This document shows positions 7,401 to 15,013 of a stretch of DNA of 64,000 bases, piece after piece. Under the pieces are notes generated by a model. It searched no databases and was not told the origin of the DNA. It worked only from the letters and a program-made list of their open reading frames with translations. Location of the stretch: positions 1 through 64,000 of the forward strand of contig JAFQQW010000053.1 in NCBI GenBank assembly GCA_017410375.1. Reading direction: 5' to 3'. Within the stretch, counting starts at the first letter, position 1; the number at the start of each line of letters is the position of its first letter. This DNA comes from Clostridia bacterium (GTDB lineage: Bacteria > Bacillota > Clostridia > RGIG6154). The position numbers were made by a program, and so were the translations under genes.

Positions 7401-9220
7401 GCATCTGCAACATAATCGGTGGGAATGAAATAGTGCGGTGCACCTGCTTTGTAGGGATCTTCCGTAAGACCGCCATAGGTGTTTCCGTCATAATTGTATT
7501 TCATGGAAATACCGTAAATGTCACGGGAAACGGAGTAACCGGCTTCGGTTGCCTGATAAACAAGGTAACCTAAATCTTCATTTCTGTTCTTGGTTTTTAC
7601 CCACTGACCGTTATGCTTTGCATAAATTTCGTTCTGTACAACCTGTCCGCGAGAGGTAGGAACCTTATAGAATACAACCTTTGTATCTTCGTTTTCGATA
7701 GATGTGCTTTCTGTAGGTGTACCTTCTTCGTTGGCATAAGCCGGGAAAGAAAGGTTAAAGTCCGGCACATTATTATAAGGCATTACGTTGCGCGTTACTG
7801 TCTGATAATTTTCAGCCGGCACATAATCTAAATCCTTAGAAAGCAAAATGGCATCATAACGGGCATAGAAGCCTGAGGTATCATGTACATACATAGTGTT
7901 TTTGCCTGCAGGTAGTTCGATTGTGCCACCTGTTGCCCACTTGTAGCCGGTATCACCGTGGGTGCCGTATTTATGCTCTAACATCGGCCGGTCATTAAAT
8001 TGCAGATTAAAGAATCTGTGTCCCTGCTGATTCTGCGCAAAGTCTTTGGAACGCACCCAGATACGGTATGTACCGCCCTTACTGAGTTCAAAGGGTGCGA
8101 TTGCAGGCTTGTTGTTCGAGGCATCTGCATCCTCTAAGGTTGCGTTGATATCAGAAGGTACCGCACCTCGCATGGCAGAAGTGTTGAACGCCCCATCTGC
8201 ATTTTGTTCCATTACCCATGTACCAACATCAGTATAGGATTCCTGGGTAAACAAAACCATTTCTTCGGGAACATTAGCCAGAATAGATACGGTCTGCGTG
8301 GTATCATCCCAGGAAACCTGCGCACCAAGCGCTTCGGATACAAAACGAAGCGGTACAAGTGTTCTGTCGTTTAACAAAACGGCAGGTTGGTCTAAGGTTT
8401 GAGGCTTGCGGTTTACTTTTACATTTACATCGTCAATGGGAAGGCTGACTTCCAATCCGTTTCGTCTGCCCATCGCGGTCTGATTCTCATCATCCCAGGA
8501 AACCACGCAACCGAGTGCTTCAAAAATCGCACGGAACGGAACCATAGTTCTGTCGTTCAAAAGAATCGGATCTACATCAAAGGTCATCCACTCGCCGTTC
8601 AGCTTCACAGCAATTTCGCTGTCAGGTCTCCCGGAAAAGTCCGCATCAGGAGAAAAAGTATAATCCCCTTCTTTGTACTGATGTGCAGAAATCAAAGCTT
8701 CTACATCCTCTTTAGATGTCGGTGGCGTAAAGTCTAAATCATCTGTAATGACAATCGCAGCACATCTTGCACAGTTGCCTTTGGAATCAATCACAGAAAC
8801 AACCTGCTCACCGCCAAAAGCCATGAACGGGTCTGTTGCTTCCCAGGAAAAGCCGTCAACGCAATGTGCACCGAATTGTTGCGTAATTACACTGCCAAGC
8901 TGAACTGTATAAGGACGCGTGCCGGGCATGGTCGCAAAGTCTTTAGACAGTACCCAAAGCTTATACGTCCCTTCCTTCGGCAGACACACCTTAATGGTTG
9001 CAGGTGTATCAAGACTTGGAACACTATTGGTTGCGCCCATTATAATTTTGTAACCGGTCGCAGGATCGGTCTGCACCTGCCAGTTACCCAAATCGGTAAA
9101 ACCTTCAGGGCCTAATACAATGTACACGTTGTCCTTTTTCAGCTCGCTCGCAAATGCCGAGAACGGCATCATAGAGAAAACCAACAAAAGAACAAGCATC
9201 ATAGAAATACTCTTTTTCAT
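4433..9220 (-). CDS. large secreted multidomain protein, probable polysaccharide-active enzyme
   Basis: A 1595-residue exported protein with signal peptide 1-25 (basic start, hydrophobic core, SAFA). Module A1 (about 29-165) and A2 (about 321-466) are clearly related: both have TDLGNW/TDVGTW, GTYKLWVLSKDF/GTYRIWVRSKDF, FGAHCVDGF/YGTHGDTGY and a closing DLDF/DLDY. They look like beta-sandwich binding modules. Between them lies a copper-amine-oxidase N-terminal-like domain (about 205-313) with two LLNDRTxVPxR repeats. A beta-rich region (470-780) precedes a helical region (about 790-1215) with toroid-like repeats such as EQKYLDNAIALADKYL and DKKYLDAAEYVAQVM, as in many lyases and glycosidases. 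A C-terminal beta region, a Pro/Ser linker (1466-1482) and a final domain follow. I recognise no catalytic family. No cell-wall anchor was seen. Confidence 0.75.
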   Translation of the reverse strand: MKKSISMMLVLLLVFSMMPFSAFASELKKDNVYIVLGPEGFTDLGNWQVQTDPATGYKIIMGATNSVPSLDTPATIKVCLPKEGTYKLWVLSKDFATMPGTRPYTVQLGSVITQQFGAHCVDGFSWEATDPFMAFGGEQVVSVIDSKGNCARCAAIVITDDLDFTPPTSKEDVEALISAHQYKEGDYTFSPDADFSGRPDSEIAVKLNGEWMTFDVDPILLNDRTMVPFRAIFEALGCVVSWDDENQTAMGRRNGLEVSLPIDDVNVKVNRKPQTLDQPAVLLNDRTLVPLRFVSEALGAQVSWDDTTQTVSILANVPEEMVLFTQESYTDVGTWVMEQNADGAFNTSAMRGAVPSDINATLEDADASNNKPAIAPFELSKGGTYRIWVRSKDFAQNQQGHRFFNLQFNDRPMLEHKYGTHGDTGYKWATGGTIELPAGKNTMYVHDTSGFYARYDAILLSKDLDYVPAENYQTVTRNVMPYNNVPDFNLSFPAYANEEGTPTESTSIENEDTKVVFYKVPTSRGQVVQNEIYAKHNGQWVKTKNRNEDLGYLVYQATEAGYSVSRDIYGISMKYNYDGNTYGGLTEDPYKAGAPHYFIPTDYVADANGVTLVSENETGVLKATWRTDAERYPLVSIDFSPSTNGYYSIAVWEGKGFEQQEYSFALAPLRIQYKRVPEEPQLLTEQYLYTPMGTLTLYDNNAYSNVAVTKGVVFDPSWIPQRWVYDYNSILGITMHGLNGLHRGTAFAPVMGSKESKMDAGSTYNLRVRIVSDVADWFDSYSVIAEDLFDVDSYRKNYIRSLNDVIFNTRDLILDDKYAGWDVYDKAHYNMESSNTTSMGNSMQALQDYLLSEDEEMLERRTIPTIANALTRKNLHFNRIGEGNGPYLKTDSISPIGEPIKGFNANIMLGMYEMSQGAIPFLYDYGVEKGNTEVVNTYGSIPPFANDIAMYQHTGEQKYLDNAIALADKYLEEEVYKESYIQQDWNTFVYISCVPNMSSLLDMYELTDDKKYLDAAEYVAQVMTTCLWVPGVDGDKRTNLVEANNLEEIQKNFVYNSEVNSTMWWAGPSQMRIGREGDLSNTSHNNDIITGLTKNVEGWLPSRVSLGIEQPSTFVRSAHIVMQSFVGDFMKLSAYTGEDFYANLAQNSILGRYNSYEGYYRSAFMTYEQETNYPVDGPDYTGIYWHHLPPYIAMLEDFLINQTYAFSGQNIEFPALRQQGYAYFNSNQYGHKPGKFYDEADMWPWLAKGIVEPDSIQIDWMAARKDGVVGIAFMNEDFDAVTTTIKLGDKIEGGANYNGTATLYDKTGKIGTVDVVNGAFTLTVPSKSLQAVKLNIDTVKAPSFAALRNQIQDTQIGATVSHHKAGKGYTLQMSADHYYAYVYTTHTQADIQSATLTYQIDGGEKKTETATVYPFEFIIKVDNPDAVFTYTLSETMKDGSVVDAGSGKLMTALKSKAEGIVYEKPTASAPSTPSAPSTGSDASVSDEAKALKFKSTEFEIVQQGSQASEFRFVIDTKVLPFELTATNALGLKVTADLVDKGETQKMDGFVSSVELRDGGRAVLVIKSNINASNYGSGTGPGMTHKWEKITIHPFE

Positions 9221-9251
9221 AATATACCTCCCGATTATTTATCTATATATA

Positions 9252-9280
9252 ATTTTAACAAATCGTATATTTGTTCGCAA
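9252..9280 (-). promoter_or_regulatory. probable promoter for the large secreted protein gene
   Basis: Minus strand: TTGCGA (9275-9280), a 17-nt spacer and TAAAAT (9252-9257). The weak -35 fits a promoter needing an activator. A 19-bp inverted repeat, AACAAAT-N5-ATTTGTT (9257-9275), lies across it. Confidence 0.5.
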
Positions 9281-9316
9281 TTGTATAAACTATACAAAAT
9301 TTAACAAAAACTATAC
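9281..9316. promoter_or_regulatory. operator-like repeats between the secreted protein and AraC-type genes
   Basis: AAACTATAC occurs as a direct repeat at 9287-9295 and 9308-9316, exactly 21 bp apart (two helical turns), as is usual for AraC-family sites. The first copy is part of a palindrome, TTGTATA-AAC-TATACAA (9281-9297). The repeats lie upstream of the leftward -35 and just before the rightward -35. Confidence 0.55.
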
Positions 9317-9324
9317 TTTTGCCA

Positions 9325-9353
9325 TTGAAAATGCTAAAAATATGTGCTATAAT
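9325..9353 (+). promoter_or_regulatory. sigma-A-type promoter for the AraC-type regulator
   Basis: TTGAAA (9325-9330), a 17-nt spacer and TATAAT (9348-9353), 20 nt before the start codon, with AGAGGTG between. Confidence 0.75.
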
Positions 9354-9373
9354 TATAAAAAGAGGTGATTGAT

Positions 9374-10117
9374 ATGACAGATCAGATACCCATTGTTGAA
9401 AAATTCATATTAAGCTATCGCCGTCACTGGGAAAAAGGTGTTCAGTGGCAAATTGAAAACCGCGTAGATTCATCCCTTTATTTCCCGATTCGAGGCACTC
9501 TTGTTTTTGAAGGCGATTTTGGTACAATTATATGTGATGCCGAGCATCCGATGTATATCCCGCGTAACCTTTCTTATGTGTATCACGCAACCGCCGACAC
9601 AGATGCATATTTGTTTAATTTTTATGACCAAAACCCATTGGATGCACCACAACACATATCTGCTGTTGAAATCAGAGAATTGGAAAACGCGCACGATCAA
9701 CTAAATCTTCTGCGTATTGTCCCTTCGGCAAAAAATAATGCAAAATCCTTTTCTGTTCTGTACAGAATCATGAGTCTTGCTTTCCCGGAATCCACAAACG
9801 AAAAGGATGCCGTTCTTTTACCGGCACTGGAACATATTGCCCTACATTTTAACGACACTTCCCTCTCACTGGACGTGCTTGCAGAAAAATGCCATATCAG
9901 CAAAGTCTATCTGCATAAGCTTTTCGTTAAAAAACTTGGTATTACACCATACCGTTACATTACAAACGCAAGAATGAACCGTGCATACATACTGTTAAAA
10001 GACGGCAAAAGTGTCGGTCAGGTGGCGCAGGATGTGGGATACAATGATATCTACACGTTCAGCCGTGCGTATAAAAAGCATTTTCATGAATCTCCTGAAA
10101 AAACCAAAAAGAAATAG
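9374..10117 (+). CDS. AraC-family transcriptional regulator with cupin sensor
   Basis: A 247-residue regulator. The N-terminal 130 residues form a cupin-like sugar- or ligand-sensing domain (PIRGTLVFEGDFG, HPMYIPRNLSYVYH). The last 105 residues hold two helix-turn-helix motifs: LDVLAEKCHISKVYLHKLF and SVGQVAQDVGYNDIYTFSRAY, with the FHESPEK tail typical of the family. It is transcribed divergently from the large secreted protein, and direct repeats spaced by 21 bp lie between them, so it probably controls that gene and perhaps the neighbouring glycosidases. The start is ATG 9374 with AGAGGTG six nt upstream; an in-frame GTG at 9365 overlaps that site and is unlikely. Confidence 0.92.
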   Translation: MTDQIPIVEKFILSYRRHWEKGVQWQIENRVDSSLYFPIRGTLVFEGDFGTIICDAEHPMYIPRNLSYVYHATADTDAYLFNFYDQNPLDAPQHISAVEIRELENAHDQLNLLRIVPSAKNNAKSFSVLYRIMSLAFPESTNEKDAVLLPALEHIALHFNDTSLSLDVLAEKCHISKVYLHKLFVKKLGITPYRYITNARMNRAYILLKDGKSVGQVAQDVGYNDIYTFSRAYKKHFHESPEKTKKK

Positions 10118-10138
10118 CAACAGCGAAAACGCTGTTGC
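10117..10138. terminator. bidirectional intrinsic terminator
   Basis: GCAACAGCG (10117-10125) pairs with CGCTGTTGC (10130-10138) around AAAA, with TATTTTTT on the + side and TATTTCTTTTT on the minus side. It ends both the rightward regulator gene and the leftward GH95 gene. Confidence 0.85.
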
Positions 10139-10144
10139 TATTTT

Positions 10145-12472
10145 TTAAAACATAACCGTAATTTCGATTGTTTCATCTGCAGACAAAGCCATTTGCATTT
10201 CTTGACTACCGTTTAATTCAAAATACATCTTTTCCGGCAAAATCAAAATCAGATCAGCATCTTCCTGCAACTGTTTCAAAAGTATAACCGCTTTATTTTC
10301 GTTCCATGTTAACGTTACTTCAGTGTTGGTAGATGTAAGCAAAGGACCAATTGTGCCACTGCCCCATCTTTCGGGAAGTGCCGGGAACAAATACAGCTCA
10401 TTTTGTGCAGAAAAAACAAACATTTCATGGATTGCGCTTGTGATACCCATGTTGGCATCCAGCTGAACAGGCGCTTTGGTTTCCATTCCCATGCACGAAA
10501 CAATACCCATACGTCGCCAGTCATTATGTGTCGTAAAAAAGTTAGAAAGCACGCAAGATTTGGCAAGAATATCAATGGCGTTTAATGCCTTATCGCCTTG
10601 TCCCAGTCTCGCATATACATTTGCCATATACGCCATAGACCAACCGGACTGTTCCTTTATGCCGACAACTTCTCGTTTTTCAACCGCAACCTCTGCGGCT
10701 TTGTGCAATTCAGGATTGTTATTTCTTGTAATTTCCTTGCCCGGGAAAACGGGATATAAGTGCGATTCATGTCTGTGTTGGTAATTGTCTCTGTAAAATG
10801 GATGCATCCATTCTGCCAAGGCACCATCTTCATTCACTTGATACGGCGGAATTTTATTCAACATCTCTCTCCATTTTTCCATTTTTTCCACATACATTCC
10901 ACAAAGCTGAGCACCTTCCAAAAGATTGGACAAAAGCTCTTTTACAATTGCAAAATCCATGGTTGCGTTTACATTGACTTCTGAATTGCATTTTAAATCG
11001 TGCAACACATTTCCGGGTACGTTTTCAGGTGAATTGGAAGGTGACGAAACCAGATATCCATCCTCTCCCACCGAAAGATAATCTTCATAGAAAAGTGCAG
11101 TTTCATACATGAACGGAAGTGCTCTTGTTTTTAAGAATTCTGCATCTCTTGTATGCAGATAATAATCAAAATAATGCTGGGCAATCCAGCCTGCACCGCC
11201 TGTCCAATGCAAAATATGCGGATACAAAAGCTTATGCAGACCACTCTCGGGCGTGCTCACGGAACAGATGTTAATTCCACGACATTCGAAAAGCTTTTTG
11301 GCATTTTCCCGGTAATCGTCCATATGACTTTCCACGTAATTGAATACATTTAGAAGAAGCTCAGGCATATTTCCGCTCAGCGCCTGCCAGTAGATCATTT
11401 CAATGTTGACATTAAACATGTTATATGCCCACATTCCATTGTAGTCACCACACCAAAGCCCATACAGATGGCACGGAAGCCCGCCTTCTTTATTGGCGCA
11501 AACAAGCAAATATCTGCCAAAGGACCAGAGTTTTTCCGTAAGCTCCTCAGACATTTCCGAATCATACGCATCCATCAGCAGTAGTTCGTTTGCAGTATCG
11601 CCTACGCCGTTTCCAAGCTTAAACACGGTTTTCCCAAAAATCTCGTTATGTAACGCAGAGCTGCTTTTAAAAGCTGTATCATAATCCGGTGCATCGCTTA
11701 AATCCTGCTCAATTTCTTTAAATTGTTCCAATGCATCGCCATCTACAAATGCTTTGAGCTTAAGCTCAATTTGGCTTGCATCGGTTACGCGAATGCCGTT
11801 TTGTTCTACCATAGACTTACCGTCATGCGAAATCTGCAAAACCGCACCATACGGTTCATCCCACTCAGAATGAAAGAATACCGTATTTTCCTTATAGTCG
11901 GTAACACCTTCAGGAGGCGTTAAATCACCGATGGTTTGCAGGTCGTGCACCTTCAAATCAAAGAGTGCGTTATATTTTTTCGTTCCTTCTGCCGTAATTT
12001 TGCAATAGAAAACATCATTTTCCCTCGATACAAAAGCTCTGCGCTTAAAAAAGGTATCCTCTTCATGCCAGCACACAACCGTCTCGGCAGTATCCATGTT
12101 TAAAAAACGTCTGTAATGCTTAAAGGGAGCATGACAGTCGGTCACTATATCTATGTCGCAGAGCGGAAGCGGTTTTCCAAAGGTTTCACCCTTAAACCCC
12201 TTTTCCTTCAGTGCCTCCGACAAAACATTTTCTGCTTCTTTGACCTTGTTTTCCGCCAGAAGTGTCCGCATTTTTGTCAATGCTTCGTGCACATCCGGAA
12301 GTGGTGCAATTTTTTTATCGCGCCAGAGACGGCTGTGATTCAAAGCAATTATTTCATGCCCTACACCGCCATACACCAGCGCACCAATCTCACCGTTACC
12401 AACAGGAAACGCCTCGCGCCAGGCATCTTTATAGCAGGATGCCGGATATTTCATAATCAATTGGTTTCGCAT
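10145..12472 (-). CDS. glycoside hydrolase family 95 enzyme (alpha-L-fucosidase or alpha-L-galactosidase type)
   Basis: A 775-residue protein with no signal peptide, so intracellular. Family marks in order: AWREAFPVGNGEIGALVYGG near the start, FNVNIEMIYW (the two Asn that activate the water in GH95), HWTGGAGWIAQHYFDYYLHTRD, ALAEWMHPF (position of the general acid Glu), HRHESHLYPVFPG, GWSMAYMANVYARLGQGD and QLDANMGITSAIHEM with the conserved Asp. It would remove terminal alpha-L-fucose or a stereochemically related L-sugar from imported oligosaccharides. Start ATG 12472 is chosen because GGGGAGG ends 7 nt before it; TTG 12478 overlaps the window for SD binding. It shares a divergent promoter region with the GH27 gene. 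Confidence 0.9.
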   Translation of the reverse strand: MRNQLIMKYPASCYKDAWREAFPVGNGEIGALVYGGVGHEIIALNHSRLWRDKKIAPLPDVHEALTKMRTLLAENKVKEAENVLSEALKEKGFKGETFGKPLPLCDIDIVTDCHAPFKHYRRFLNMDTAETVVCWHEEDTFFKRRAFVSRENDVFYCKITAEGTKKYNALFDLKVHDLQTIGDLTPPEGVTDYKENTVFFHSEWDEPYGAVLQISHDGKSMVEQNGIRVTDASQIELKLKAFVDGDALEQFKEIEQDLSDAPDYDTAFKSSSALHNEIFGKTVFKLGNGVGDTANELLLMDAYDSEMSEELTEKLWSFGRYLLVCANKEGGLPCHLYGLWCGDYNGMWAYNMFNVNIEMIYWQALSGNMPELLLNVFNYVESHMDDYRENAKKLFECRGINICSVSTPESGLHKLLYPHILHWTGGAGWIAQHYFDYYLHTRDAEFLKTRALPFMYETALFYEDYLSVGEDGYLVSSPSNSPENVPGNVLHDLKCNSEVNVNATMDFAIVKELLSNLLEGAQLCGMYVEKMEKWREMLNKIPPYQVNEDGALAEWMHPFYRDNYQHRHESHLYPVFPGKEITRNNNPELHKAAEVAVEKREVVGIKEQSGWSMAYMANVYARLGQGDKALNAIDILAKSCVLSNFFTTHNDWRRMGIVSCMGMETKAPVQLDANMGITSAIHEMFVFSAQNELYLFPALPERWGSGTIGPLLTSTNTEVTLTWNENKAVILLKQLQEDADLILILPEKMYFELNGSQEMQMALSADETIEITVMF

Positions 12473-12498
12473 AATCAAACCTCCCCGAAATTAATTGC

Positions 12499-12527
12499 AT
12501 TATACAACACAGTTTCTTATTTGTCAA
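12499..12527 (-). promoter_or_regulatory. perfect-consensus sigma-A promoter for the GH95 gene
   Basis: Minus strand: TTGACA (12522-12527), a 17-nt spacer and TATAAT (12499-12504), matching the sigma-A consensus exactly. Transcription would begin near 12492, giving a leader of about 20 nt. Confidence 0.85.
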
Positions 12528-12570
12528 TTCATTTTTATTTGTCTTTTTGTTGGGGGTTTCGAAATATACA

Positions 12571-12599
12571 TTGACAAAACACTTTCTGCTATGTATAAT
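12571..12599 (+). promoter_or_regulatory. perfect-consensus sigma-A promoter for the GH27 operon
   Basis: TTGACA (12571-12576), a 17-nt spacer and TATAAT (12594-12599). It faces away from the equally perfect GH95 promoter; the two -35 boxes are 43 bp apart. Strong unregulated-looking promoters here suggest a repressor or high basal expression. Confidence 0.85.
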
Positions 12600-12635
12600 A
12601 AGAGTATCAAAAAAGAGAAAAAAGGAGCGATTATT

Positions 12636-13769
12636 ATGTTAGCAAAAACACCACCTATGGGATGGAATTCCTGGAACACTTTTGCACGTGATATTGACGA
12701 AAATTTAATCAAAGAAATGGCGGATTATCTTGTATCCGAAGGTTATAAGGATGCAGGCTATGAATATCTGGTTATTGATGACTGCTGGGCTGAAAAGCAG
12801 CGTGATGCTGACGGAAATTTAGTTCCCAGCCACGAAAAATTCCCCTCCGGCATTAAGGCTGTTGCGGACTATGTACACAGCAAGGGCTTGAAATTCGGTA
12901 TTTACTCCTGCGCCGGTGTTCGTACCTGTGCAGACTATCCCGGAAGCTTCGGTCACGAATACCAGGATGCAAAGCTGTTTGCAGAATGGGGTGTTGACTT
13001 CTTAAAATACGATTTCTGCAACTTCCCTGCAAACGCAGACAACCAGTTGGCTTATGCAACCATGAGCATGGCTCTTAAATCAAGCGGACGCGAAATTCTG
13101 TTCTCTGCTTGTAACTGGGGTACAGGCGAGCCTTGGAACTGGATGCGTTCGATTGGTGTACATATGTACCGTTCCACCAGAGATATCTTAGATAATTTCG
13201 TATCCTTTAAGGATATTGCAGAAAGCCAGATTCCGAATCTTTCCATGTCTGCACCCTACTGCTTTAATGACCCGGATATGCTTATCGTTGGCATGCACGG
13301 CAAAGGTCATGTAGGTATTGAAAACGGCTGCACAGATGAAGAATACAAAACCCACTTTGCACTTTGGGCAATGTTCCATGCGCCTTTGATGATTGGTGCA
13401 GACCTTCGCAAGCTCAGCCCCGAAAACAAAGCACTTCTGCTCAACAAGGATTTAATTGCAATCAACCAGGATATTGAAGGCAGACCGCCGCACGAAATCA
13501 ATAACCTTTACTTTAACACCTACGAAACCCATATTTTCTTCAAACATCTTGCAAACAACGAATTTGCAATCGGCATGTTCAACTTCTCGGATGGCGATAA
13601 GGAAGTAACCGCAAATTTTGCAAACGCAGGTCTTCCCTATTATACCGGCATTGGTCTTAAGTTGAAAGATGTGTTTACCGGCGAAGATTTGGGTATTATC
13701 AAGGACAGCTACACCAAAACAATTCCTGCACACGGCTGTGCAGTTCTGAAAGGAACATTTGCATTTTGA
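12636..13769 (+). CDS. GH27 alpha-galactosidase-type enzyme
   Basis: A 377-residue glycoside hydrolase of clan GH-D without signal peptide. The N-terminal TIM barrel opens with TPPMGWNSWN and carries YLVIDDCW (45-51), GIYSCAG (88-94), the nucleophile Asp126 in LKYDFCNF, and the likely acid/base Asp183 in MYRSTRDILD, followed by NDPDMLIVG. A short C-terminal beta domain closes the protein. It would release terminal alpha-D-galactose, or possibly alpha-N-acetylgalactosamine or beta-L-arabinopyranose, which also occur in the family. The long open frame extends upstream to 12495 but would run through the promoter; ATG 12636 has AAAGGAG 8 nt before it. Confidence 0.92.
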   Translation: MLAKTPPMGWNSWNTFARDIDENLIKEMADYLVSEGYKDAGYEYLVIDDCWAEKQRDADGNLVPSHEKFPSGIKAVADYVHSKGLKFGIYSCAGVRTCADYPGSFGHEYQDAKLFAEWGVDFLKYDFCNFPANADNQLAYATMSMALKSSGREILFSACNWGTGEPWNWMRSIGVHMYRSTRDILDNFVSFKDIAESQIPNLSMSAPYCFNDPDMLIVGMHGKGHVGIENGCTDEEYKTHFALWAMFHAPLMIGADLRKLSPENKALLLNKDLIAINQDIEGRPPHEINNLYFNTYETHIFFKHLANNEFAIGMFNFSDGDKEVTANFANAGLPYYTGIGLKLKDVFTGEDLGIIKDSYTKTIPAHGCAVLKGTFAF

Positions 13770-13957
13770 TTCAAACCTGCAAGCAATGTGAAAGAAAACT
13801 TTCACACGATGAAAAAGCATTATACAGAAAAATGATTAACAGACAGGCAGAGACTTTTCTTTGCCTGTCCTGTCTTGCTGACTATTTTAAGGTTTCGGAA
13901 AAAGCTCTGCAGGAAAAAATTGATTTTTTCAAAGAAATTGGTTGTACTTTATTTTAG
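13766..13957 (+). CDS. small zinc-ribbon protein
   Basis: A 63-residue protein with two Cys pairs, CKQC (5-8) and CLSC (33-36), separated by 24 residues, the pattern of a single zinc ribbon or treble-clef. The rest is charged and helical (KALYRKMINR, VSEKALQEKIDFFKEIG). It begins with TTG 13766, which overlaps the TGA of the GH27 gene, with AAAGGA about 11 nt upstream, so translation is probably coupled. I do not recognise a named family. It may be a nucleic-acid or protein-binding helper of the neighbouring genes. Confidence 0.6.
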   Translation: MIQTCKQCERKLSHDEKALYRKMINRQAETFLCLSCLADYFKVSEKALQEKIDFFKEIGCTLF

Positions 13958-13969
13958 TGAGGTATGCAT

Positions 13970-14965
13970 ATGAATATTGATAATCTGATAAAACAAAGCA
14001 TGGAAGTCGTTCGTTCCCATAAATTAGAGCCGGGCGTTTACTGCCGTTGGCTTTGGCAGGACGAAAAAGGGAGCCGAAGACTTGGCATTAACGAATACGG
14101 ATGTGCGGATGCGGCAAATATTCTCTACACCATTGGTGCTTTCCCAGCAGATGCTGCCGAACGCGAAGCCTCTGTGCGTGCGTTACAGAGCTTGCAGGAT
14201 GAAAAAACGGGACTTTTCACCGAGGAAACCCATCATTTCATTCATACCACTGCCCATTGTGCGGCAGCGCTGGAGCTTTTTGAAGCAAAGCCTCTTTACA
14301 AAATGCACGATTTAAAGCAATATACCACAGTTTCGGGCTTGTATCAGCTGTTAGAAAGCATAGATTATGCCAACAATGCCTGGGACGGCTCGCACGAAGG
14401 TGCCGGTATTTATGCAGCTTTGGTGCTGAACGGCGAAGTGGATTTAAATTGGCAGGAAGCCTATTTTAAATGGTTTTTTGAAGAAGCTGACCCCGACACA
14501 GGATTCTGGCGAAAGGGCTATGTGGACAAGGGTAATAAACCTCTTTACTACCACTTAGCAGGTACTTTCCATTATCTTTTTAATCATGAATATGCCAAAA
14601 TGCCTATCCGTTATCCCGAAAAGATGATTGACACCTGCCTTTGGCTTTATAATAACAAAAAAATGGGAAGCGGTTTTCATGAAGCCTGCGATTTCCTCGC
14701 AGTAGACTTTATTTACTGCTTAAACCGCGCACTCCGCCAATGCGGACACCGCACAGAAGAAGCCAAAGCAGTTATGCGGGATTTTGCAGAAAAGCATCTG
14801 GCGTTTTTAAACAGCTTAGACTGGAAAACCCACGATGGTATCAACGACCTACACCGTCTGTTTGGCGTTTTGTGTTGCTTAGCTGAGCTTCAGCAGGCAC
14901 TGCCTGGTGAAATCCGCTCCGAAAAGCCTCTTAAACTTGTATTAGACAGACGCCCCTTTATCTAA
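13970..14965 (+). CDS. unassigned helical protein, alpha/alpha-barrel-like
   Basis: A 331-residue soluble protein rich in helices with repeats of the kind found in alpha/alpha toroids: LGINEYGCADAANILYTIG, TTAHCAAALELF, GAGIYAALVLNG, GTFHYLFNHEYA and HEACDFLAVDFIYCL. Such folds occur in terpene-cyclase-like, glucuronyl hydrolase-like and glycan-processing proteins. I cannot name a family or catalytic residues. It has no signal peptide and is the third gene of the GH27 operon, so an intracellular role in handling the same glycan is a reasonable guess. Start ATG 13970 has GTGAGG 7 nt upstream; ATG 13964 is only 1 nt from it. Confidence 0.65.
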   Translation: MNIDNLIKQSMEVVRSHKLEPGVYCRWLWQDEKGSRRLGINEYGCADAANILYTIGAFPADAAEREASVRALQSLQDEKTGLFTEETHHFIHTTAHCAAALELFEAKPLYKMHDLKQYTTVSGLYQLLESIDYANNAWDGSHEGAGIYAALVLNGEVDLNWQEAYFKWFFEEADPDTGFWRKGYVDKGNKPLYYHLAGTFHYLFNHEYAKMPIRYPEKMIDTCLWLYNNKKMGSGFHEACDFLAVDFIYCLNRALRQCGHRTEEAKAVMRDFAEKHLAFLNSLDWKTHDGINDLHRLFGVLCCLAELQQALPGEIRSEKPLKLVLDRRPFI

Positions 14966-14980
14966 ATAATGCATACAAAA

Positions 14981-15002
14981 AAAGCCCGGATTTCCGGGCT
15001 TT
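14981..15002. terminator. bidirectional intrinsic terminator
   Basis: AAGCCCGG and CCGGGCTT form a stem around ATTT between converging genes. The minus strand is followed by TTTTT and the plus strand by TTATTAATT. Confidence 0.8.
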
Positions 15003-15013
15003 TATTAATTGTT

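Noticed and set aside
12495-12635. N-terminal extension of the GH27 protein
   Set aside because: It would run through a perfect promoter and produce a sequence not found in the family; ATG 12636 has its own ribosome binding site.
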